Shown here piece by piece: positions 33,534 through 44,557 of a stretch of 64,000 nucleotides of DNA. The position numbers and the translations under genes are program-made. The first letter of the stretch is position 1; the number at the start of each line of letters is the position of its first letter. The stretch is from Aquilaria yunnanensis (Eukaryota; Streptophyta; Magnoliopsida; Malvales; Thymelaeaceae): positions 44,361,501 through 44,425,500 of the forward strand of contig CM077595.1 in NCBI GenBank assembly GCA_039654915.1, given 5' to 3'. The notes beneath the pieces are model-generated. The model made no database searches, was not told the origin of the DNA, and saw nothing but the letters and a program-made list of their open reading frames with translations.

Positions 33534-36500
33534 GCAGGGACTTGCTGACATAGCAGACCGGCCATTGCTTTGACCCTTCTTCCTTCACGAGGACCGAGCT
33601 CACAACTTTTTCTGTGACGGCGGGTTACAGTACGAGGGGCTCTCCCTCTCGAGGTTGTCGCAGAGTTGGCAGGCTGGCTAGGTAGACTTTGAGTTCTTCC
33701 CAGGCCTTTTGGCAATCTTCATCCCAAGGATGATCATTTCTTCCGAGGTCGCCTTCCATTTTTGTTGCCTTTGTGAGGATTTTGAAGAAAGGTCTACACC
33801 TATCTCCGTACCTGGAAATAAACCTGCTCAGAGAGGTTATTCTTCCGGTGAGTCTCTGCACATCTTTGACTGTGGAAGGAGTTCGGGGCTCAAGCAGAGC
33901 CCTAATCTTCTAGGGGTTAGCGTCGATGCCTCTTTCGGATACCATGTACCCAAGGAATTTTCCCGAGGTCATTCCGGAGATGCACTTCTCAGGATTAAGG
34001 CAGTTCCCGAAGGCTCTGAGCTTTTGGAAGGTTTCCTTTAAATCTGCAACGTGGTAGCCAGGCAGCTTGCTCTTGATTATCATATCATCAACATACAACT
34101 CCATGCTTCTCCCCATTTGGTCTTTGAAGACCTTGTTCATCAACCTCTGGTAGGTGGCTCCTGCATTTTTGAGCCCGAATGGCATCCTGATATAGCAGTA
34201 TGTTCCTCCCTTGGTGATGAAGGCAGTCTTCTCTTCATCTTCGGGGTCCATCCTTATCTGATGGTAGCCACTGAAGGCGTCTAGGAAACTTTAGGAGCCC
34301 ATATTCAGCAGTTGAATCTACCAGTGGATCTATTGGCGGCAGAGGGTATGAGTCTTTCGAGCAAGCATCGTTCAAGTTTCTGAAGTCGATGCACATCCGG
34401 AGTTTGCTGCTACCTTTTTTTGTGGCGATGACCACGTTGCTTAACCACTCGGGGTACTTGACCTCCCTAATAATTTCAGCATCTAGGAGACGCTGGACTT
34501 CGGTTTTGACAAAGTTGTTTTTGTGGGCTGAGATGCTTCGTTTCTTTTGCCGGACAGGCCTTGCTTCTGGACTTACTTTGAGGCTATGCTGTATTATGCC
34601 AGGGTTCACCCCTGGCATATCTTTTGGCGAGGAGGCAAACAGATCTCTATTTTCCAGCAGAAAGGATACAAGATTTTCTTTGTCACCTTCGGCCAAGCTC
34701 TTCCCTATTCGGGTAGATTGTCCTGGGACAAGCTCTATTGCTCCCATTTCTGTTTTGGCGAGATCTTCTTCTTTGCCTTTTTCTGGTGCCCTTGCCTCCA
34801 TCGTTTGCGCGAGGTTGCTTGCCGGAGCTTTTCACGCTTTTACAAACACCTTTCTTACCTCGGCTTGGTCTATGAATACCTCTGCATCTCCATCCTTGGT
34901 GGTGAATGTGACAGTCAAGTACTTCACATCAGGGCGAATATGCAGATTCCCCATTGTCTGTCTTCCAAGGATGGCGTTGTACGAGGACGGGACGTTCACG
35001 ACGATGAATCTCGCCATTGTGGAGGCGTACAACTCAGCTGCTCCGTTCACCGAAGTCCCTTTCATCATCAGCCGTAGGTCGATCCATCCGAGGACGGGGA
35101 ATTCGGATGGCCCAACCCCAAAAGTGGGTGAGGTGACAGGCTTCAGTTCGCTGCTGGAGATGCCCAAGCTCGGCAGCAGGTGCAAGAATAGGTCGTCAGC
35201 ATTTGAGCCATCATCAAGCAACACTCTTTCGACGTCCCAGTCCCCTACTCTCGCCATAATCAGTAGCGGATCGTCGTGGGGGAAGACGACGGTGGAGCCA
35301 CCTTTGCGAGCTAGCTTCTTTGATGGACTTTGATACTCCATGATTGCAATTTCTCTGGCTTTCCGCTTTCTTTCCGAGGATGGGAGCCCCGTGGTGATGG
35401 TTTAGATAACCCCTGCTGGAGGTGGAGGGCGCTTTTTTGGACTTCTATTTCTCCGCCTGTTGGAGTCATAGTCCTCATCTTCGGCCGTTTCTTCCTCCAT
35501 ATTTCTGCCTTTCGGGGATGGCATCGTCAGGTATTTTCGAAGTTGGCCATTTTTTATCAGCGACTCTATGTACTTCTTCAGCTGGAAGCAGTCTTCGGTG
35601 TCATGACCGTGGTCGCGATGAAACTGGCAGAACTTCTTTGCATTCTTCTTATTATCGGCGGTCATGGCCCTTGGTCGCCGAATCTGCGTCCCTTGCCTTT
35701 CCAGCGCCATGAGAATGTTGGTCCGTGAAGTGCTCAATGGTGTGAAACTTTGAGGTTTTTTTCCTCGCATCCTCCGAGGTCGTGCTGCGTATTCGGTAGG
35801 ATGCCGAGCTTGTTGACTGGACTCTTCGGGGCGGTGGTGATCAGACTTCGGCCCAGCCATTCTTAGTTCTTCGGCGGTCATGTGCTGTTCTGATCTTCGG
35901 TAAAATTATCCGAGGGTCTCCGGGGGGTCCTTTGAGAACTCGTAGAACAGCTGTGAGTCTCGCCGAAGACCTCGTGTCATGGCAAGAATGCGGATTTCGG
36001 GCCTGAAGTCTGGGACGCTCAGAGCTTCCTTGTTGAATCTTTCGACGTAGTCTCGGATGGTTTCTCCATTCCTCTGCTCTATGTCGAACATCTGCACAGG
36101 CATCTTCGCCCTGGGTCGGCTCCCGATGAACTGCTGGGTGAAGGCTGTGGACAACTCCTGGAACTCAGTGATGGTTCCTGAAGGCAAGGAATTGTACCAC
36201 GCCGTGGCTGGCCCTGTGAGGGTGACTTCGAAGCATTTGCACATGGTAGCGCCGTCAGCACCGTGTATTATCATGCTGCGTATGTACTTCGTCAAATGGG
36301 CCTGTGGATCAGTACGGCCATCCTAGATCTCCAACCGAGGTACTCTGAAGTCACCTGGCATGGCTGCCTCAAAAACGGCCTGGATAAATGGCGAGTCATC
36401 TTCGCAGCATGTTCCCGAGAGTCTTGCCCAAACGGGTTTTCTGGCCACTTGTTTCTCCACTCTGTCCAGCCGTTCTAGTATCCTCTCCATCAGCACTGTG

Positions 36501-37054
36501 GCGCTAGGGCCTTCTTCAGGGAATGGAGATCGCCGACGCCTCTTCGGGGGGCGAGTTCGGCGCTGAGGGGACAAGGACCCCTGCTCAGGCGACGAACTGT
36601 TTCGCTGTGAGACTCTCGGTCGCTTGGACCCGGTTTGTCCCACAGGCGATTTCCCGAGGGCTATATTTTCTGTGGATGATTCTTCGCGAGGGTCTCCACT
36701 CCCCGAACTGCGATGTGTAGACTTGGGGCTTTTCTCCCGAGGGCGTGTCGTTGAGGGGGGTCTCTGGGCCTGTGCTTGCTGTGGCCACCTTCAGTCGATC
36801 TGCTGGGTCATTTCAGACACGACCGAACGCTGCAAGTCCCTCAAGAAGCTCATGGTGATTACCAGAGGGCAGTCTTCCTCAGGCGCAGAAGTCCCTGGGA
36901 GTGTTTGCTCAGCAGCCGGTTATATCTCAGGCGCGGACGGGGACTTCGGGAGCCCTTTGTCCTTAGAACGCCGAGTCTCAATGACGGCTATCTCAGAGCG
37001 GGTTCCCACAGACGGCGCCAAATGATGGCCAGGGGCCTCATCGTTTATAGTCAT
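33534..37054 (-). pseudogene. gag-pol of G4, part 1: gag, protease, RT, start of RNase H
   Basis: On the minus strand the ATG at 37054 lies inside the LTR, and the frame crosses the primer-binding site. Gag N-terminus, basic region, gag core (36295-35906), zinc knuckle (near 35640), protease with D-D-G-S-N (near 35210), RT, Y-V-D-D near 34090, thumb and RNase H start to the copia insertion. Stops: near 36920, 36323 (TAT to TAG), 35906 (GAA to TAA) and 35402 (CAA to TAA). A frameshift lies at RT motif A near 34290, where L-D-A-F-S-G is lost. Same single-frame design as G1. Confidence 0.9.
37001..37022 (-). other. Primer-binding site of G4
   Basis: On the minus strand TTTGGCGCCGTCTGTGGG follows the LTR end directly. 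It is the best-kept version of this site in the window. Confidence 0.85.
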
Positions 37055-37875
37055 GGTGATTGGTGGGGAGACTTCTGGGAAGAAGAACGCCTGGTGGAAT
37101 GGATAGCCCAAAGGAGAGTGCCTGAAAGCTCAGAAACAAAGGGTTAGGAGGCCCCCGACGCCCAAGTCAGTGGTGGCTGAGAAAAGGCAGAGGAAAATAG
37201 CACAAAGCGCTGAAGAGTCTCGCCTGGTAGTTTTCTCAGAGTGTGGGAGCAGTGTTTGGCCAACCAACCAGCCTCCTACCAAGTATTAATTCCTGGTATT
37301 TATAGGAGCGCCTAGCCCATTCAGATCACGACACGTGTTCGGTCAGATGTTCCCTGAGTTTCTGGGCGTAGGAGACAGATAACTGGTAGCAGGTTGTCCT
37401 GAGCCACGTGCTGAGATGGACCATGATGTGATTCTGATGGCGTCCGTATGTCAGAGCGCCTATTCAGGCGACTTTATGATGTCTGTGAAAGGACGTGTCA
37501 GAGGCTTCCTTAAATGCTTCCATAAATGCTCCTGCCGTACTCCCGAGGTCCCTGGGTGAGGTCGTCCTCTAGTTCGGACAGAGCCACTTCGGGAAACAAG
37601 CCCTCAGTTCGGGGGTTCCCAGTTTCAGGGAGTTCCGCCTTCGGGGATATCATGTTCGGCTCGCTATGTCTGGTGCCGCTTTTCCGAAGGCGATCTGTTC
37701 ACAACCTTGGGGGGCCGAGTAGTGTCCTCGGGGTTTCCTGGCATGCCGGGCTCGGAGCTCTTCGGCTATCCCCCGAGGTGCCTGATCGCACCTTTTCTCG
37801 GGTAGGGCCAGCTTCTTCTGGCCGTTATTGTGGCAGGGAGTTCGGCCAGATAGAGGCGATAGCGTTTGGCTATCA
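37023..37875 (-). repeat. 5' LTR of G4
   Basis: 853 bases. It matches 18664-19544 except for a 28-base deletion and about 18 substitutions. The minus-strand TATA box is at 37304-37297 and CACGTG at 37332-37337, again 27 bases apart. CTGAC (37876-37880) follows. Confidence 0.93.
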
Positions 37876-37880
37876 CTGAC

Positions 37881-38657
37881 CGTCTTCGGGTAAGAGAGCC
37901 ATCTCTCTGAAGCAAGGAAGAATCTCCCCGAAGGCAGAGGCCCCGAAGAGGATCTTCCCCGAACAAGAAACACCTGAACAAGGGAATCCCCGAACTATGG
38001 GTGTGAGTCCCGAAGAAGGTGTTCATCAAGGGAACTCCCAGAACTATGGGATAGATCCCGAAGGAGGTGCTCGCACCGAAGGACGGATAGAATCCGAAGA
38101 GGGTGCACGCACCGAAGGGCGACTTCGCCCAGGGGACCTCGGGAGTACGGTATCAGCATTTAAGGAGCCTCTGACATGTCGCCCACAAGCCCTACACGTC
38201 ACATCAGAACGGCGAACTGACACGCTGCAGCCGCCCCAGTCCTGACACAACCTGTCCGGGTCCAGGGCTAAAGGAGGCTGCAAACGGCTGCCTGTCCCCT
38301 AGGTCTAAAAGCACAGATCAAATCCGACCGAACACGTGTCATGATCTGAATGGACCAACTACTCCTATAAATACTAGGAAAGAGGACTGGGCAAAGGATG
38401 GGCATTTTTCCTCCTTCTGAGAAAACACAAAACTGGCAAGACACTTGATCCCTTAGTGTTCTTCCTCCACTTTCACTCAAAAAACTGACTTGGGCGTCGG
38501 AGGTCCTCCCCGGAAAAGCAAACCGGGGACCTCCTAACCTCTTCTTTGAGCTTTTCAGGCACACTCAGCTGGGAAACCAGAGCTCCAGGCGTTCGCCTCC
38601 TCAGGAAGTCTCTCCACCTGTCAACATGACAGCAAACGAAGATGCTTTGGGGCATCA
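37881..38657 (+). repeat. 5' LTR of G3, second part
   Basis: It continues 18469-18663 and matches 48028-48805. CACGTG is at 38333-38338, TATAAATA at 38366-38373 and the gag ATG at 38626. The right end is GGGCATCA. A run of CCGAAG-containing imperfect repeats (about 38005-38130) lies upstream of the promoter. Confidence 0.93.
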
Positions 38658-41600
38658 TTTGGCGCCGTCGGTGGGAACCTACTCCCAGGTAGCTGTTGTC
38701 GAAACTCGGCATTCGAAGGACAAAGGACTCCCGAAGTCCCCGTCCGCGCCTGAGACCCAACCAGCTACCGAACAAAGTCCCCCAGAGACTTCCTTGCCTG
38801 AAGAGGAACGCCCTCTTGTCATCACCATGGGTTTTTTACGAGACTTTCAGAGGTCTGTTGTCGCTGAAATGACACAACAGATAGACCGAAGGTGGCCGCA
38901 ACCAGCTCAGGCGCAAAAACCCACTTTGCCAGCACAACCTCGGGAGAAAAGCCCAAGTGCAACCCATCATAGCTCGGGAAGTGGGGAGCCACGGGAAGAG
39001 TCCTCGACAGATAACTTGCCCCTCGGAGCACGGCTGGCGGAAAGAGCGAGGTCTGAACGACCCGAAGTCCCGTCCAGAAGGAGTTTGTCGCCAGAGGCAA
39101 GGTCCCCCGCACCTCGGTACCGAAGTCGCTCCCCGAGGAGACGGCAACAGTCCTTTTACCGAAGAACCTCCAAGCACCAGGAAGAGAAGCCCAGTGCTAC
39201 GCTCCTCCTGGAGAAAGTCTTGGCAAGACTGGAGAGAGTGGAACAGCAGGTGGCACGTAAGCCTGTTCGGGCCAGGCTAACTGAAACCGTCTCTGGAGAT
39301 GAAACTCCTTTCGGCCGAACAGTGGTCGAGGCGGCCATGCCAAGGGACTTCAGGCTACCTCGGCTGGAGACCTATGAGGGTCGGACTGATCCCCAGGCCC
39401 ACCTAACAAAGTACAAACGCAGCATGGTGCTACACGGGGCTGATGATGCTACACTCTGCAAGTGCTTTGAAGTCACCCTCGCAGGACCAGCAACTGCTTG
39501 GTACAATTCCCTGCCTCCCGGAAACATCAGGGGGTTCTAGGAGCTGTCCACAGCGTTCACCCAACAGTTCATTGGGAGCAAGCCGACGGCAAATATGCCC
39601 GTCCAGATGTTTGACATAGCACAAAGAAACGGGGAGACCATCCGTGACTATGTCGAGAGGTTCAACAGAGAGGCCCTCAGTGTTCCGGACTTTCGTCCCG
39701 AAATCCGCATCCTCGCCATGAGGAGGGGCCTCCGGAGGGATTCGCACTTGTTTTATGAATTCTCCAAAGATCCCCCGGACACGCTGGGAGAATTCTACCG
39801 AAGGGCTGAACAACATATGACAGCCGAAGAGCTGAGAATGACCGGACCGAAGGCTGACCATATTCACGCTCGTGGCGAAGGGTCCAGCCGGCAAGCCCGG
39901 TGTCCAACGGAACAGTTAGGCCGACCTCGGAGAATGCGAGTAGGAGGAAGGGAGCCCCAAAACTTTACACCTCTGAGCACCACGAGGGCTAACGTCCTCA
40001 TGGCGTTGGAAAAACAGGGGGCTCAAATCCAACGACCGAGGGGCATGACTGCTGACAACAGAAGGAACATGAGAAAGTTCTGTCAGTTCCACCGTGATCA
40101 CGGTCATGACACCGAAGACTGCTTTCAGTTGAAAAAGTACATTGAATCACTGATAAAGCAGGGCCAGCTTCGGCGTTATTTGAGAATGCCTTCCCCGAAG
40201 GGGAAAAAAGAGGAAGAAGGAAAGCCCGATGACGAGGATTACGATTCAGACAGGAGAAGGAACCGAAGTCCGAGAAGGCGTCCTCCACCTTCGGTAGGAG
40301 TAATACAGACGATCACAACCGGACTTCCATCCTCGGAAAGAAAAAGAAGGGGGAGAGAGATAGCGGTGATGGAATATCAGAGCCCAACGAAAAAATTGGC
40401 CCGCGAGGATGGCTCCACCATCGTATTTCCCCATGACGATCCATTGCTGATAATGGTGAGGATAGGAAACTGGGATGTCAAGAGGGTACTACTGGATGAT
40501 GTGTCAAACACAGACGTCTTGTTCTCACATTTGCTGCCAAGCTTGGGCGTACCCAGGAGTGACCTCAAGGCTGTTACTTCACCCACGTTCGGCGTAGGAC
40601 CATCTGAGCTACCTGTCCTCGGGTGGATCGACCTCCCCTTGATGATGAAAGGAACTCCGGAGAAAGGGACTGCTGAGTTGTTCGCCTCTACCATGGCAAG
40701 GTTCATAGTCATGGACGCTCCTTCGTCATACAACGCCATCCTCGGCAGACAGACACAGGGAAATTTGCACATTCGCCCTGATGTAAAGTACTTCACCGTC
40801 ACCTTCGCCACCAAAGAAGGAGACGCAAAGATCTTCATTGATCAAGGCGAGGTGAGAAAGGTGTTCGTCAGAGCACGAAAGGCTCCAGCAAGCAACTTAG
40901 CACATGCTGTAGAAGCAAAAGAGCTGGAAAGGGGCGAGGCAGAAGATCCCACAAAAGCGGAAATAGAAGAAGTAGAGCTTGTCCCAGGCCATAGTACCCG
41001 AATAGGGAAAAGCATGGCCGAAGGAGACAATGAAAAACTTGTATCTTTTCTGCTTGCAAATAAAGATCTGTTCGCCTACTCGTCGAAGGACATGCCAGGG
41101 GTAAACCCTCGCGTAATCCAGCATAGCCTCAAAGCGAGTCCGGAAATAAAACCTGTCCGGCAAAAGAAACGGAGCATCTCAGCTCACAAAAGTGACTTCG
41201 TCAAGACCGAAGTCCAGCGTCTGATAGACGCTAGCGTTATCCGGGAGGTAAACTACCCCGAATGGCTAAGCAACGTGGTAATTGCCACAAAAGAAGGAAG
41301 TAGTAAGCTCCGGATGTGCATCGACTTCAGAAATTTGAACGATGCTTGCCCGAAATATTCATATCCTCTTCCGCCAATAGACCAACTGGTAGACTCAACT
41401 GCCGAGTACGGGCTCCTAAGTTTCCTGGACGCTTTCAGTGGCTACCATCAGATAAGGATGGACCCCGAAGATGAAGAGAAGACTGCCTTCATCACCGAGG
41501 GAGGAACATATTGCTATATTAGGATGCCCTTCGGGCTCAAGAATGCAGGAGCCACCTAACAGAGGCTGATGAACAAGGTCTTCAAAGACCAAATGGGGAG

Positions 41601-44153
41601 GAACATGGAGGTGTATGTTGATGATATGATAGTCAAAAGCAAACTGCCTGGCTACCACATTGCAGATTTAGAGGAAACCTTCCAAAAACTCAGAGCCTTC
41701 GGGATCCGCCTTAATCCTGAGAAATGCATCTTCGGGGTGACCTCGGGAAAGTTCCTTGGGTACATGGTATCCGAAAGAGGCATCGATGCTAACCCCGAGA
41801 AGATTAAGGCTCTGCTTGAATTCCGAACTCCTGCCACAGTCAAAGACGTGCAAAGACTCACCGGAAGAATAACCTCTCTGAGCAGGTTTATTTTCAGGTA
41901 CGGAGATAGGTGTCGACCCTTCTTCAAAGTGCTCACAAAGGCAGCAAAGATGGAAGGCGACCTCAAAAGGAATGGTCATCCTTAGGATGAAGATTGCCAA
42001 AAAGCCTGGGAAGAACTCAAAGTCTACTTGGCCAGCCTGCCGACTCTGCGGCAACCTCGGGAGGGAGAGCCCCTCGTATTATACCTCGCCGTCACAAAAA
42101 AAGCTGTGAGCTCGGTCCTCGTGAAAGAAGAAGGGCCAAAACAATGGCCGGTCTACTATGTCAGCAAGTCCCTGCATGGCGCCGAAGTCAGGTACCCTTT
42201 GCTTCAAAAAGCTATATATGCCTTAGTGCTTGCAGGGAGAAGGCTGCGGCCATACTTTCAGGCTCACCCCATTATCGTCCGAAGTACCCTGCCTCTACGG
42301 GATGTTATGAGGAAAGTTGATCACTCGGGAAGGCTTTCCAAGTGGTGTATAGAGCTTGGCGAACACGACATCACGTATGAACCCCGGAAAGCTATAAAAG
42401 CTCAAGCTTTGGCAGACTTCATCGCCGAAGTACCAAACACCAAGGAGGGACATTCGTTTTCGGGCGAAGACGAGCCAGAATGGACATTATATGTTGACGG
42501 GGCCTCAGGATCTGAACACCAGAGAGCTGGAGTGATTATCAGAGGCCCCAAAGGCCTAGAAGTATTGAAGGCCATCAAGTTCAGTTTCAACGCCACCAAC
42601 AACATAGCCGAGTATGAGGCCCTCATAGCAGGATTACGCCTGGCCAGAAAAATTGGCGTGAGAAACTTGAAAGCCCATAGTGATTCCCAGCTGGTGGTCC
42701 GGCAAATGGCAGGGGACTATGGCGCGAAAGACCCGACCTTGGCGAAATACCATGAGTTGGTAACAAAGCTTATTCGGGAGTTCGACGTCGTGAAAATCGA
42801 GAACGTACCCCGACGAGAAAATGCTGAGGCAGACTGTTTGGCGAAGTCCAAAACTTGCACCGAAGTGCTAAGCCACCCCAGCATCGTGGTGTTAAGCATA
42901 GAGACCTCGGGGAAAGGATGGAAAGAACCAATCAAAACGTATCTCGCACCAACACATTCCCCGAAGACCCCAGCCAAGCCGCAAAAGTGCGAAGGCGCTC
43001 CGGATGTTTCTTCTTAATTGGAGAAGAACTATATCGGCAAGGATATGCAAATCCACTACAGAGGTGTGTTAGTGAAGAGGATACTGAAATGATCTTCGAA
43101 GAAGTTCACGAAGGTGTCTGTGGTTCGCACATCGGAACCGACGCCCTGGCAGCAGTGATACTTCGCCAAGGATACTTCTGGCCTACCCTGAGAAAGGACG
43201 CCAAGCAGTTCATCCGGAAATGTGGTAGTTGCCAGAGACATGCGAACATCCAAAGAACACCCTCGGAGTTCGTGACTTCGGCAGACTATCCTTGGCCCTT
43301 CGCAGTTTGGGGCATAGATCTCATTGGGCCACTCCCAACGCCGCCTGGAGGCGTAAAGTTCTGCGTAGTAGCAGTAGACTATTTCTCTAAGTGGGTCGAG
43401 GCAGAACCTCTGACAACTATCTAGGCAAAAGAAGTGCAGAAGTTCGTATGGAAAAACATCGTATGCAGATTTGGCATACCGAGGGTACTCGTAGCGGACA
43501 ATGGATCCCAGTTCATAGACAAAGGATTCCAAGAGTTCATTAGCGACCTCGGGACAAAAATGCACTTCGCACCAGTAGCTCACCCCCAAAGTAATGGGCA
43601 GGTGGAAGTATCTAACAGGACCATAAAAGATGGTCTGAAAAAGAGACTGAGGGAAGCAAAAGGGAAATGGCCAGGAGAACTCCAAAGCGTGTTATGGAGT
43701 TACCGAACAACACCCCGAAGAGCCACAGGGGAAACGCCCTTTTCACTCGTCTTCGGTACAGAGGCCATCATCCCTGTCGAGGTAGTACAACCGTCAATAC
43801 GAGTCCAAGTGTTCGATGAAAAAGGAAATGACCTTGGCCTGAGAACCAAGCTCGACCTCGTCGGCGAACACAGAGAAGTAGCCGAGCTGAGAAGAAAAGC
43901 TTTCCAACAAAGAGTAGCAGCAGCCATAAACCTACGCGCCAGGCCAAAGGGAATAAAGCAGGGAGACCTCGTTCTCCGAAAGGCTGAATTTGCACCCCAA
44001 AAGCCGTCCCACGGGGTACTTCGCGCAAATTGGGAAGGACCCTACCTGGTACTTGCCGAAGTATGAAATGGAGTTTATAAGCTCGGCGATGCCGAAGGCA
44101 TAGAATTAAAAAACACTTGGCACTCAGAGGCCTTGAAAAAATTCTATGCCTAA
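38626..44153 (+). pseudogene. gag-pol polyprotein of G3
   Basis: One frame from ATG 38626 (inside the LTR) to TAA 44151. Gag core and zinc knuckle as in G1; protease reads D-D-V-S-N (Val codon 40501) where the family has D-D-G or D-S-G, so the protease is probably dead. RT has motif A intact and Y-V-D-D near 41620. Then come degenerate RNase H, archaeal-type RNase H, and integrase with H-H-C-C and A-D-N-G-S-Q-F. Lesions: TAG 39538 (CAG), TAA 41557 (TAC), TAG 41983 (TGG), a one-base loss near 42957 after archaeal RNase H, TAG 43422 (TCG) and TGA 44064 (CGA). The stretch 39595-41559 is open for 654 codons across gag, protease and RT, which proves the single-frame organisation. Confidence 0.93.
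38658..38677 (+). other. Primer-binding site of G3
   Basis: TTTGGCGCCGTCGGTGGGAA directly after the LTR. It encodes the L-A-P-S-V-G residues of the gag frame. Confidence 0.85.
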
Positions 44154-44272
44154 AAAGTTTGGTGGGAAAGTTGTATTGCACAAGTTGGAAAAATTTGTCT
44201 AAGTAAAAAGTTCTGAAGAAGTACAAAACAAGAGTCTCACGAAAGCAATCACCGAGGAAAGCAAAAGTAAGG

Positions 44273-44420
44273 TTTTCCGAAGTCTCTTGAGCGAATATGT
44301 TCAGGACAGAGGAAAGCAGGAGTGTGGTTTTCCGAAGTCTCTTGAGCGAATATATTCGGGACAAAGGAAAGCAAAAGTGTGGTTTTCTGAAGTCTCTCGA
44401 GCGAATTATGTTCGGGACAA
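44273..44420 (+). repeat. Three-copy hairpin module of G3, 55-base period
   Basis: TTTTC(C/T)GAAGTCTCT starts at 44273, 44328 and 44383, exactly 55 bases apart. Each is followed by GAGCGAAT and (A/G)TTC(G/A)GGAC. The array lies between the 3' end of pol (44153) and the 3' end of the antisense gene (44558), as in G1 and G4, but with its own loop sequence. Confidence 0.8.
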
Positions 44421-44557
44421 AGGGAAACAAAGGAATCTGGAAAAAAACACTTAGCCAAATTTTTATCTACTGAGCCAAAGAGTGCTTACAAAGAAGAAAG
44501 TTGCTGAAAGACTACAAAAAAGAAGAAGAAAATGAAGACAAAAGGCCCTAGTACAAA

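Larger units (their letters stand above)
18664..37875 (-). mobile_element. Complete Tat element G4 inserted in the 5' LTR of G3
   Basis: Target duplication CTGAC lies at 18659-18663 and 37876-37880. In its own orientation: 5' LTR (37875-37023), primer-binding site, gag-pol (37054 to about 23407, split by a copia element), six hairpin repeats, antisense gene (on +), repeats, polypurine tract and 3' LTR (19544-18664). The 5' LTR lacks 28 bases present in the 3' LTR; otherwise I count about 18 substitutions, roughly 2%. Same subfamily as G1 and G5. Confidence 0.93.

Noticed and set aside
34389..35333. A 314-codon + frame across the G4 protease/RT region.
   Set aside because: It is the antisense shadow of gag-pol; the same region on the minus strand gives clear protease and RT motifs.
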